A DNA stretch of 64,000 bases from Psychromonas sp. psych-6C06 (GTDB lineage Bacteria > Pseudomonadota > Gammaproteobacteria > Enterobacterales > Psychromonadaceae). Below the pieces are notes generated by a model that ran no database searches, was not told the DNA's origin, and saw only the letters and a program-made list of their open reading frames with translations. This document shows positions 50,142 through 58,395 of this stretch, one piece after another; the stretch's first letter is position 1; the number at the start of each line of letters is the position of its first letter. The stretch spans positions 104,998 through 168,997 of the forward strand of contig NZ_PIZM01000004.1 of NCBI RefSeq assembly GCF_002835465.1, given 5' to 3'. The translations under genes and the position numbers were made by a program.

Positions 50142-50336
50142 TTAAGAAAGTAGCTGACTTTTCGCAATCGGCTCAAGACAAGCTTCAAGCTCTTCGTCGG
50201 TAGTTGGCATAAAACCAAGTTCAAAGGTTTGACGAGAGCCCAGCATATAAGCGCTGGTTTCGCCATGATCGTGGTGAAACCATTTCCCATGTAGGCAGAT
50301 ATCAGTATAACATTTATCTTCCATTAACAATTTCAT
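50142..50336 (-). CDS. Small protein of unknown function (64 residues)
   Basis: I do not recognise this gene. It encodes about 64 residues, acidic overall, with three His in WFHHDHGETS, two Cys near the start (CYTDICLHG) and one near the end (EACLEPI). No membrane helix or signal is evident. AGGAG lies six bases before the ATG at 50336, a strong ribosome site that supports real translation. A perfect FNR-type site lies about 110 bp upstream. It converges on argP, with 6 bp between stops. Confidence 0.65.
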   Translation of the reverse strand: MKLLMEDKCYTDICLHGKWFHHDHGETSAYMLGSRQTFELGFMPTTDEELEACLEPIAKSQLLS

Positions 50337-50438
50337 CATACGCTCCTCAATAATATTATGTAACGATAGTCACTTAACTGATTAACATTTCATTAACCTT
50401 ATTAATTACCATAAAAGCGTAAATTTTCTACAGTAGCC

Positions 50439-50452
50439 TTGATCTAAATCAA
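50439..50452. promoter_or_regulatory. FNR/EtrA-type binding site
   Basis: TTGATCTAAATCAA is a perfect match to the FNR consensus TTGAT-N4-ATCAA. Read toward the 64-residue gene, a TTTTAT (50416-50411) lies where the -10 would be if the site were centred at -41.5. It is about 490 bp before nrdA, so the small gene is the likelier target. Confidence 0.6.
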
Positions 50453-50752
50453 TCTAGTTAGCATGCAAAGTTGACTGGATAGGTTTGTGTTGATTTATGT
50501 GCAGTCACACAATGAAGTTTTCAGAACAACTAAAAAATACACAGTCCAATAATTAACGGCATAATTAATGCCAAAATTTACAATTAATCACCAAAACATG
50601 AACTAAATAGAATTTATGGTATTTGCCTATTCTTTTTTAAATAATGATATTGGTGCGTAATTATTTTCCAAATAGTGTTTGCATTTTATTACAAACATAG
50701 CTGACGTAAGCGAAAATGTTAGCAACCACCAACATCTTTTTTTATACGTAAT

Positions 50753-50773
50753 TTATCCACAAAATTATCCACG
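50753..50773. promoter_or_regulatory. Two DnaA boxes upstream of nrdA
   Basis: TTATCCACA (50753-50761, perfect consensus) and TTATCCACG (50765-50773, one mismatch) are direct repeats 12 bp apart. In E. coli, DnaA binds two boxes upstream of the nrdAB promoter to tie dNTP supply to replication initiation. The same layout is seen here. The remainder of the long gap 50340-50752 holds the FNR site and is otherwise A+T-rich without credible genes. Confidence 0.75.
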
Positions 50774-50793
50774 CCAAGTTGAAAATTATTAGC

Positions 50794-50821
50794 TTGAAAA
50801 AAAGTTTAAAAGCGTTATCTT
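50794..50821 (+). promoter_or_regulatory. Candidate nrdA promoter
   Basis: TTGAAA (50794-50799) and TATCTT (50816-50821) are separated by 16 bp. They lie between the DnaA boxes and the NrdR boxes, the expected order for an nrdAB promoter. Confidence 0.4.
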
Positions 50822-50841
50822 GTGCCTCCTTATTTAATGCA

Positions 50842-50889
50842 ACACTATATGTTGTGTTTAAATTAAACAAATCACACAATTTACGAACA
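50842..50889. promoter_or_regulatory. NrdR boxes upstream of nrdA
   Basis: ACACTATATGTTGTGT (50842-50857) is a near-perfect NrdR box (consensus ACACWATATATWGTGT). A second, degenerate copy, ACACAATTTACGAACA, begins at 50874, exactly 32 bp (three helical turns) later. NrdR, the ATP/dATP-sensing repressor, typically binds two such boxes before ribonucleotide reductase operons. Confidence 0.75.
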
Positions 50890-50939
50890 ACACTTAATTT
50901 GTTACATAGTTGTAATTCACCCCTTAAAAGGTAATCAGA

Positions 50940-53210
50940 ATGAATAAAAACCTGTTTGTTACTAAACGTAATGGCAAAAGAGAAAGTATTGATCTCGAAA
51001 AAATTCACCGCGTCATCACTTGGGCGGCCGAAGGTCTTAATAACGTTTCAGTTTCACAGGTAGAGTTAAACTCTCATATTCAATTTTATGATGGTATCCG
51101 CACTGACGATATACATGAAACAATTATCAAAGCAGCTGCCGATCTGATTTCTGAAGAATCCCCTGATTACCAATATTTGGCAGCTCACTTAGCCGTTTTC
51201 CACCTGCGTAAAAAAGCCTACCAACGCTTTACACCACCGAGTGTCTTTGAGCATGTGAGTAAAATGGTCTCTAAAGGAAAGTATGATGCACACCTTTTAG
51301 AGGATTACAGTAAACAAGAGTTTGAGGAGATGGAGAAATTCATCGATCACAACCGAGACTTAAACTTCTCATACGGCGCGGTCAAACAACTTGAAGGTAA
51401 ATACCTGATTCAAAATCGTGTTACTGGTGATATTTACGAAAGTGCGCAGTTTTTGTACCTGTTAGTATCAGCGTGTTTATTCTCCGATTATGATAAATCA
51501 GTGCGTCTTGATTATGTAAAACGTTTTTATGATGCGACATCACAGTTCAAAATTTCATTACCGACGCCGATCATGTCTGGCGTACGTACTCCGACACGTC
51601 AATTTAGCTCATGTGTATTAATTGAAACTGGCGATAGCTTAGATTCTATCAATGCAACGGCAAGCTCAATTGTTAAATATGTATCACAACGTGCAGGTAT
51701 TGGGATTAATGCCGGCCGTATTCGCGCACTGGGTAGTACCATCCGTGGCGGTGAAGCATTCCATACTGGTTGTATTCCTTTTTATAAATATTTCCAAACC
51801 GCGGTAAAGTCTTGTTCACAAGGTGGGGTGCGTGGTGGTGCGGCCACTGTTTTCTATCCAATTTGGCACTTAGAAGTTGAGTCTTTATTAGTACTTAAAA
51901 ACAACCGTGGTATCGACTCTAACCGTGTTCGTCATCTTGATTATGGTGTGCAATTAGGACGTTTATTTTACCAACGCCTTATCGACAAAAAAGAGATAAC
52001 TCTGTTCAGTCCATCCGATGTACCTGGATTATACGATGCCTTTTTTGAAGACCAAGATGAATTTGAGCGCTTATACCATCTCTACGAAGGTGATGAGTCA
52101 ATTCGTCAAAGTAGTATTCCAGCCGTTGAATTATTCTCATTACTCATGCAAGAGCGTGCGAGTACCGGTCGTATCTACATTCAAAATGTTGATCATTGTA
52201 ATACACACAGTCCTTTTGACAGTAAAGTTGCCCCTATTCGTCAAAGTAACCTGTGTTTAGAAATTGCGCTACCAACAAAACCTTTACAGCATATTATGGA
52301 TGAAGAGGGTGAGATAGCGCTATGTACATTATCAGCACTTAATTTAGGCGCAATTGAAAATTTAGATGAACTAGAAGAGTTATCTGAATTAGCAGTACGT
52401 GCCCTTGATAATCTACTTGATTACCAAGATTATCCAATTAAAGCAGCTGAAAACAGCTCAATGGCTCGTCGTACTTTAGGTATAGGGGTTATCAACTACG
52501 CTTACTACTTAGCGAAAAATGGCGTTAAATATTCAGATGGTAGTGCTAACAACTTAACACACAAAACCTTTGAAGCGATTCAATACTACCTATTAAAAGC
52601 GTCTAATAAATTAGCGATTGAGCGTGGTGCTTGTCCTAAGTTCAATGAAACACGTTATTCGCAAGGGATTTTACCGCTCGATAATTACAAAAAATCACTC
52701 GATGATATCCACAGTGAGCCTCTGCACCTTGATTGGGAAACACTACGTGGCGACATCGTTAAACACGGCCTGCGAAACTCAACGCTATCGGCTTTGATGC
52801 CATCAGAGACATCAAGTCAAATATCTAATGCAACTAATGGTATTGAGCCACCACGTGGCTTCATTAGTGTTAAAGCGAGTAAAGATGGTATATTAAAACA
52901 AGTTGTACCTGAGTTTGATAAGTACAAAGAAAACTATGAGTTATTGTGGGATATCCCTAATAACCAAGGTTACTTAGAGCTAGTGGGACTAATGCAGAAG
53001 TTTGTTGACCAAGCGATTTCCGCTAACACCAATTACGATCCAAAACGTTTCGATGATAATAAAGTGCCAATGACAAACCTGCTAAGAGACCTGTTAGTCG
53101 CTTATAAAATGGGTGTAAAAACACTGTATTATCATAATACGCGCGATGGTGCGGATGATGAAAAAGTAGTGGAAGATGATGGGTGTGCCGGTGGCGCGTG
53201 TAAAATCTAG
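50940..53210 (+). CDS. nrdA: Ribonucleoside-diphosphate reductase 1, alpha subunit NrdA
   Basis: NrdA is the catalytic subunit of aerobic class Ia ribonucleotide reductase. The 756 residues (E. coli 761) begin with an ATP-cone (activity site) over about residues 5-95. Active-site residues fall at the E. coli numbers: Cys225 in FSSCVLIETGDS, and Asn437-Cys439-Glu441 in SNLCLEI. The partner of Cys225 lies in IALCTLSALNLGA. The C-terminal redox pair is in CAGGACKI. AAGG precedes the ATG. nrdB follows after 42 bp. Confidence 0.98.
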   Translation: MNKNLFVTKRNGKRESIDLEKIHRVITWAAEGLNNVSVSQVELNSHIQFYDGIRTDDIHETIIKAAADLISEESPDYQYLAAHLAVFHLRKKAYQRFTPPSVFEHVSKMVSKGKYDAHLLEDYSKQEFEEMEKFIDHNRDLNFSYGAVKQLEGKYLIQNRVTGDIYESAQFLYLLVSACLFSDYDKSVRLDYVKRFYDATSQFKISLPTPIMSGVRTPTRQFSSCVLIETGDSLDSINATASSIVKYVSQRAGIGINAGRIRALGSTIRGGEAFHTGCIPFYKYFQTAVKSCSQGGVRGGAATVFYPIWHLEVESLLVLKNNRGIDSNRVRHLDYGVQLGRLFYQRLIDKKEITLFSPSDVPGLYDAFFEDQDEFERLYHLYEGDESIRQSSIPAVELFSLLMQERASTGRIYIQNVDHCNTHSPFDSKVAPIRQSNLCLEIALPTKPLQHIMDEEGEIALCTLSALNLGAIENLDELEELSELAVRALDNLLDYQDYPIKAAENSSMARRTLGIGVINYAYYLAKNGVKYSDGSANNLTHKTFEAIQYYLLKASNKLAIERGACPKFNETRYSQGILPLDNYKKSLDDIHSEPLHLDWETLRGDIVKHGLRNSTLSALMPSETSSQISNATNGIEPPRGFISVKASKDGILKQVVPEFDKYKENYELLWDIPNNQGYLELVGLMQKFVDQAISANTNYDPKRFDDNKVPMTNLLRDLLVAYKMGVKTLYYHNTRDGADDEKVVEDDGCAGGACKI

Positions 53211-53252
53211 CTGATAATAGCAAACAATAATAGATATATTTTGGAGTATTCA

Positions 53253-54401
53253 ATGGCTTACACTACTTTTTCAAAACTTGCTAATGACGCAATGAAAGAG
53301 CCAATGTTTTTTGGTAATCCGGTCAACGTAGCACGTTACGATCAACAAAAATTTGAAGTATTTGAAAAATTAATTGAGAAGCAACTCAGTTTCTTCTGGC
53401 GACCAGAAGAGATCGACGTAAGTCGTGATCGTATCGATTTTATGAATTTGCCAGATCATGAACAGCATATTTTTATCTCTAATTTAAAATATCAAACACT
53501 GCTTGATTCAATTCAAGGTCGTAGCCCAAATATGGCGTTATTACCGATTGTTTCGTTGCCAGAGCTTGAAACATGGATTGAAACATGGGCATTTTCAGAA
53601 ACGATTCATAGCCGTAGTTACACGCATATTTTACGTAACCTGTTTACGGATCCAGGTGAAGTGTTTGAAGATATCGTAAATAATGATGAAATCCAAAAGC
53701 GTGCGACTGACATTTCAGGGTATTACGATGAACTAATCCATTCAGTGCAATATATGCAACTACATGGTTTAGATGATCAAGAAACTATTCCTTACCACAA
53801 TATCGAAGGGAAACAAGAAGCATTAACACTGCGTGCCATTAAAAAGAAACTATACCTATGTATCTGTTCAACTAATGCACTAGAAGCGATTCGCTTTTAT
53901 GTTTCATTTGCGTGTTCCTTTGCCTTTGCAGAGCGAGACTTACTCGAAGGTAATGCAAAAATCATTAAACTGATTGCCCGTGATGAAGCACTTCATTTAA
54001 CCTCAACACAACAAATTTTAAATCTGTGGGCTGATGGTAAAGATGATCCTGAAATGGCAGAAATTGCACTTGAGTGTTTTGCCGAAGGACGTGAAATATT
54101 CATGCAAGCAGCTGAACAGGAAAAAGAGTGGGCACAATACTTGTTCAAAGATGGCTCGATGATCGGCCTTAATGAACAAATTTTATGTCAATACGTAGAG
54201 TACATCAGTAACCAACGTATGGTTGCTATCGGCTACGAAGCACCTTTCCCGGTTAGCACCAACCCTATCCCTTGGATAAACCATTGGTTAGTAAGTGATA
54301 ACGTACAAGTTGCTCCACAAGAAGCAGAGATTAGCTCTTATCTTGTCGGACAGATTAATAGTAAAGTAGACAGCGAAGACTTAAGTACTTTTGAATTGTA
54401 A
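53253..54401 (+). CDS. nrdB: Ribonucleoside-diphosphate reductase 1, beta subunit NrdB
   Basis: NrdB houses the diiron-tyrosyl radical cofactor. From the ATG at 53253 (GGAG six bases upstream) it has 382 residues (E. coli 376). Iron ligands and the radical site are visible as Asp85, Glu116, His119 and Tyr123 in [17 protein letters not shown], one residue later than E. coli numbering. Later ligands lie in FAERDLLEG and IARDEALHL. The C-terminus ends EDLSTFEL, the tail that docks into NrdA. A longer frame from a TTG at 53241 is not supported. Confidence 0.98.
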   Translation: MAYTTFSKLANDAMKEPMFFGNPVNVARYDQQKFEVFEKLIEKQLSFFWRPEEIDVSRDRIDFMNLPDHEQHIFISNLKYQTLLDSIQGRSPNMALLPIVSLPELETWIETWAFSETIHSRSYTHILRNLFTDPGEVFEDIVNNDEIQKRATDISGYYDELIHSVQYMQLHGLDDQETIPYHNIEGKQEALTLRAIKKKLYLCICSTNALEAIRFYVSFACSFAFAERDLLEGNAKIIKLIARDEALHLTSTQQILNLWADGKDDPEMAEIALECFAEGREIFMQAAEQEKEWAQYLFKDGSMIGLNEQILCQYVEYISNQRMVAIGYEAPFPVSTNPIPWINHWLVSDNVQVAPQEAEISSYLVGQINSKVDSEDLSTFEL

Positions 54402-54406
54402 GTTAT

Positions 54407-54655
54407 ATGCCTCATACCCTCACCGTTGATGGGAAAAAATACCCGTTAAATAGCCAGCAAACCTTGCTTGAGAACTTAGAGTCTCAAGCAATTAAAGCAG
54501 AATTTCATTGTCGCGACGGGCATTGTGGCGCCTGCCGATGCACTTTAGTCAGTGGCCAAGTAAACTATATTACTTACCCGATGGCCTACCTGCGAGAAAA
54601 TGAAATATTGCTTTGTTGTAGCCAATCAAAAAGTGACATATCGATAACGCGTTAA
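54407..54655 (+). CDS. yfaE: 2Fe-2S ferredoxin YfaE (NrdB cofactor maintenance)
   Basis: YfaE is the small plant-type [2Fe-2S] ferredoxin that helps assemble and regenerate the NrdB diferric-tyrosyl radical. The 82 residues carry cysteines at 35, 40 and 43 (HCRDGHCGAC) and the fourth ligand near 70-71 (ILLCC), the standard spacing. It starts five bases after the nrdB stop, the conserved nrdA-nrdB-yfaE order. Confidence 0.94.
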   Translation: MPHTLTVDGKKYPLNSQQTLLENLESQAIKAEFHCRDGHCGACRCTLVSGQVNYITYPMAYLRENEILLCCSQSKSDISITR

Positions 54656-54726
54656 CCTATACACAACAATAACAGCGTGAGTTTACTCACAAATAATTTG
54701 TAGTGCTTAAACATCTTCCGAATGCA

Positions 54727-54756
54727 TTGCCCTATTCAAAAAAAATGCCTTATACT
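54727..54756 (+). promoter_or_regulatory. Candidate promoter of the Sel1-repeat gene
   Basis: TTGCCC (54727-54732) and TATACT (54751-54756) are separated by 18 bp, about 40 bp before the ATG at 54795. Confidence 0.4.
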
Positions 54757-54794
54757 TTATCGTATTACTGACTTTAGGATACTTTCTACACTGG

Positions 54795-56510
54795 ATGTTC
54801 ACGCTTAATAAGCTCAGCCCAATTGTGTTTTTTCTCACCACCGTATTTAGCGTGGAGGCGTTATCACAAACAGATTTCACAGATGGTTATGAAGCAGCAC
54901 AGGCAGGTGACTATAAACGTGCTATTTTACTTTGGACTCCGCTGGCAGAAAAAGGCGATCCTGCCGCACAATACACCTTAGGTTGGATGTTTGAAAGTGG
55001 CCAAGGTGTTCCACAAAACTATCAACAGGCAGCATTTTGGTACACCAAAGCGGCCAATCAAGGCGATGTTGCAGCACAATATGTGCTAGCTAACATGTAT
55101 CAAAATGGCACTGGTGTAAAACGTAGTGATCAACAAGCGGTAATTTGGTTTACTAAGGCGGCTAACCAAGGTGATGCCATTGCTCAATTTAAATTAGGTG
55201 TCTACTTTCAAAAAAACGATAATAAGCAACAAGACTACCAAAAAAGCTTACGCTGGTTTACCAAAGCGGCACAGCAAGGGCACATCACCTCACAAATTAA
55301 CCTGGGTAAAATTTATCAATCTGGCAAAGGTATTGCTATTAATTATAAATTAGCGATTAACTGGTATGAAAAGGCAGCCGTACAAGACAATGCACTCGGA
55401 CAATACCACCTAGGCCATATGTATGAATTTGGCCGTGGTGTAGACAAAAATTTAAAAAAAGCCAAATCATTGTATTTACAATCTGCAACTAAACAATATG
55501 CACCAGCAGCTTATAAGCTAGCTGAGTTATATGAACTTGGTAAAGGCAGTGACACAGACTTTAAGCGCGCAGCTAAATGGTATAGATCAGCCGCTAATAA
55601 AGGTAATAGTGGTGCTCAATTTAAACTTGGAAACTTGCATAAAGAGGGCAAAGGCGTAAAAAAAAATATTCGTAGCGCGATCGATTGGTATACCCTAGCA
55701 GCGAATCAAAATCATGCGCTAGCGCACTATCAACTAGCTGTAATTTATGAAGAAGGGATTGAAGACAAACAAAAAAAACAGTCAATTCAACATAGTTACA
55801 AAAAAGCATTACAGCATTTTAAACTATCTTCTGAATTAGGGTATTCACGTGCACATGGTCGACTTGCTTATCTTTATGAGCAAGGTTTAGGCACTGAAGT
55901 CGACCTTCAAAAAGCAGTAGCACTTTACCAACGTTCAACACTCCCTTGGGCCATTAAGCGCTATCAAGTCCTCAGTGCACGTTTAAACTGCTATGATACA
56001 GCTACGACTAAGTTATTTTCCGTTAATATTGCCTGCACAGATCGTGAAACCCTTCGAGAAAAAATAAAAGAACAAAAAATTGTTCCGATTGAAGAAAACC
56101 TTGATCTCTGGACGGACACTTATTTTACAGGAGCAGTAATTAGAGGAAGTAGCAAGTTAAAGGTCACCTACACTCGTGATGATTTCTTTGTAAGCGCGGA
56201 ATACACCTTTATAGGGCGCAGTAACCCCAAGCTCATTGGTAAGGTTAAAAATAAATTAGCCGAGCGATATGACCAGCCTCACAGCCAAAAAGGCACAGAG
56301 GCTGAGGGTGCAGTGAGTTATCAATGGAATCTTACTGATGGAATACAACTTACCATATGGCGTGAATGGCCAGATACCACCACTTATGTTCGTTATGTAT
56401 CACCCCAAAAAAAATTATTACTTGATGCTCAGAAAAAACAATCAAGTGATAAAACATTTATCCCCGCTGAGGATAAAGCAGACGCGCGGATTGATCCGAG
56501 CCTTTTTTAA
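54795..56510 (+). CDS. Secreted Sel1-repeat protein
   Basis: The 571-residue protein starts with a hydrophobic signal peptide, likely cleaved near VEALSQ. It continues with about nine Sel1-like repeats of some 36 residues (pattern A-x-x-x-L-G-x-x-Y/F-x-x-G-x-G-V, for example AAQYTLGWMFESGQGVPQNY) over residues about 25-400. The last about 170 residues are a different, strand-rich domain that I do not recognise (WTDTYFTGAVIRGSSKLKVT). Sel1 repeats form alpha-solenoids that bind proteins. Periplasmic location is inferred; partner and function are unknown. Confidence 0.85.
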   Translation: MFTLNKLSPIVFFLTTVFSVEALSQTDFTDGYEAAQAGDYKRAILLWTPLAEKGDPAAQYTLGWMFESGQGVPQNYQQAAFWYTKAANQGDVAAQYVLANMYQNGTGVKRSDQQAVIWFTKAANQGDAIAQFKLGVYFQKNDNKQQDYQKSLRWFTKAAQQGHITSQINLGKIYQSGKGIAINYKLAINWYEKAAVQDNALGQYHLGHMYEFGRGVDKNLKKAKSLYLQSATKQYAPAAYKLAELYELGKGSDTDFKRAAKWYRSAANKGNSGAQFKLGNLHKEGKGVKKNIRSAIDWYTLAANQNHALAHYQLAVIYEEGIEDKQKKQSIQHSYKKALQHFKLSSELGYSRAHGRLAYLYEQGLGTEVDLQKAVALYQRSTLPWAIKRYQVLSARLNCYDTATTKLFSVNIACTDRETLREKIKEQKIVPIEENLDLWTDTYFTGAVIRGSSKLKVTYTRDDFFVSAEYTFIGRSNPKLIGKVKNKLAERYDQPHSQKGTEAEGAVSYQWNLTDGIQLTIWREWPDTTTYVRYVSPQKKLLLDAQKKQSSDKTFIPAEDKADARIDPSLF

Positions 56511-56518
56511 CAAATCAG

Positions 56519-56541
56519 TTGGAATGACCTACTGATTCCAA
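56519..56541. repeat. Inverted repeat after the Sel1-repeat gene
   Basis: TTGGAAT (56519-56525) and ATTCCAA (56535-56541) form a perfect 7-bp stem with a 9-base loop just past the Sel1 gene stop and 36 bp before the next ATG. There is no T-run, so termination is doubtful. Confidence 0.35.
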
Positions 56542-56577
56542 TAAAATCAAGCAAATATATTTATAAAAGTTGAAATA

Positions 56578-58194
56578 ATGGATACCACTTTACTCTTTTT
56601 TATTGGCACAGCATTTACCTTTGGCATGATCATTAACTTCACCGGTTTACCACCAATGGTTGGTTTTTTGCTCGCAGGTTTCGCTTTAAACTACTTCGGC
56701 TTTGAAGCAATGGAAGGCTTAAACACCTTGGCAAATTTAGGGGTAACTATCCTACTTTTCTCGATTGGTTTAAAACTTGATATTCGCACGCTGTTTAAAA
56801 CTGAAGTATGGGGGGGCGCAACAATCCACATTATTGCCAGTATCCTCTTTTATGCTGGCTTGTTATTCCTTCTGAAACAACTTGGTATCTATTTCTTCCT
56901 TGATTTAGAGATAAGTTCTTTATTGTTGGTTGCCTTTGCATTGAGCTTTTCCAGTACCGTTTTTGCGGTCAAAATACTCGAAGAAAAAAGCGAAACAAAC
57001 TCGTTATACGGGCGTATTGCGATCGGTATTTTGATCATGCAGGATATTTTTGCAGTGCTATTTTTAACCGTTTCAGTGGGAAAAATCCCCTCTATTTGGG
57101 CATTAGGTTTATTTGCCCTGCCCCTTATCCGGCCATTACTTTTTAAACTATTAGATAGGGCTGGCCATGGCGAACTTCTGGTTTTGTACGGTTTCTTCCT
57201 TGCGCTGGTAATTGGCGCAGGTTTATTTGAATCAGTCGGTATGAAGGCTGATTTAGGTGCCTTAATAGCGGGTATGTTACTCGCGGGACATCCAAGTGCA
57301 AAAGATATGGCTAAATCCCTGTTTAACATGAAAGAGTTATTCTTAATCTGTTTCTTCTTAAGTATTGGTTTAGGTGGTTTTCCGCAGCTCGAACACGTGG
57401 TTGTAGCGGCTATCCTTTCGCTGTTGTTGGTGGGTAAAATTGCCCTGTACTTCTTAACCCTTGCTAAATTCCAGCTACGTTCACGTACCTCTCTATTTGC
57501 AGCTTTCTCATTGGCAAATTATAGTGAATTCGGATTAATTGTGGCATCACTAGCAACCTATAAAGGCTGGTTATCACAGGATTGGTTAATTATCACCGCG
57601 ATTGCTGTTTCATTAAGTTTCATCATCGCCTCGGTGCTAAACAAGTACTCCGACGCTATCTACAGTCGTTTTACCTTAACATTAAAACGCTTTCAATCTA
57701 CTCGTTTACATAAAGATGATAGGCCAGTACGTGTCGGAGATGCACAAATTTTAGTCATGGGGATGGGGCGCATTGGTGCCGGTGCATACGATGCTCTTAA
57801 AATAAGCTATGGTGAGCTAGTTATGGGAATTGACTATGACCATCAAACTACGCTTAGACATCGTGAGCAAGGGCGACGTGTAATAACCGGTGATGCGCTG
57901 GATTCCGACTTTTGGAATAAATTACAACTGACCGACAACATTAAACTCATTTTACTGGCGATGCCTGATCATAACGGTAACCGTTATGCAGCAGAACAGC
58001 TAAAAAAAATTGATAGTGCAAGCTTTAAAGTGGCGGCCCTTGCCCACTATAAAAGCGATGAAGTGGAACTTAATGAGTTAGGCGTAAGTCCTGTTTATAA
58101 TATGTATGAAGAGGCAGGTTCTGGTTTTGCTCGTCATGTTTGGTCTGAGCTGCAACCTAAAATTCAAGCTAATAAAGTCGATCCAGAACTATAA
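56578..58194 (+). CDS. CPA2-family cation:proton antiporter (Kef type)
   Basis: The 538 residues comprise an N-terminal antiporter domain of about twelve helices (residues 1-375) and a C-terminal cytosolic Rossmann TrkA-N domain (from about 388, ILVMGMGRIGAGAYDAL, with a conserved Asp in VMGIDYDHQ). Helix motifs SSTVFAVKILEEKSE and GALIAGMLLAG match the Kef/CPA2 group. It probably exchanges K+ or Na+ for H+. The ankle regulator gene kefF/kefG is absent, so glutathione gating as in E. coli KefC is not implied. Confidence 0.85.
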   Translation: MDTTLLFFIGTAFTFGMIINFTGLPPMVGFLLAGFALNYFGFEAMEGLNTLANLGVTILLFSIGLKLDIRTLFKTEVWGGATIHIIASILFYAGLLFLLKQLGIYFFLDLEISSLLLVAFALSFSSTVFAVKILEEKSETNSLYGRIAIGILIMQDIFAVLFLTVSVGKIPSIWALGLFALPLIRPLLFKLLDRAGHGELLVLYGFFLALVIGAGLFESVGMKADLGALIAGMLLAGHPSAKDMAKSLFNMKELFLICFFLSIGLGGFPQLEHVVVAAILSLLLVGKIALYFLTLAKFQLRSRTSLFAAFSLANYSEFGLIVASLATYKGWLSQDWLIITAIAVSLSFIIASVLNKYSDAIYSRFTLTLKRFQSTRLHKDDRPVRVGDAQILVMGMGRIGAGAYDALKISYGELVMGIDYDHQTTLRHREQGRRVITGDALDSDFWNKLQLTDNIKLILLAMPDHNGNRYAAEQLKKIDSASFKVAALAHYKSDEVELNELGVSPVYNMYEEAGSGFARHVWSELQPKIQANKVDPEL

Positions 58195-58395
58195 CATTTA
58201 ACAAAAAAATAACACATTGCTATGAATCCTTTGAATTATGCAGCTATAACAGAGGAATTGTGACTTGGTAAACGCTATTTAGTGTGACTTTTTACCTTGA
58301 TTCTGTAAAAATCATCTCAATTATTAAAACAAATTCATTTTTTGTAGCAGTTAGGTTAACAACTGTCATAGAAATGAAACTATAAAGGTAACAAT

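Noticed and set aside
54674..54692. GTGAGTTTACTCAC hairpin after yfaE as a terminator
   Set aside because: A two-base loop cannot fold as written and no T-run follows. It may be incidental.
56487..56509. CGGATTGATCCG plus T-run at the end of the Sel1 gene as a terminator
   Set aside because: The stem is only four to five pairs and lies inside the final codons, too weak to call.
56889..57329. 146-codon open frame antisense to the CPA2 antiporter gene
   Set aside because: It is a shadow of the antiporter frame with repetitive Lys/Ser/Ala composition and no ribosome site.
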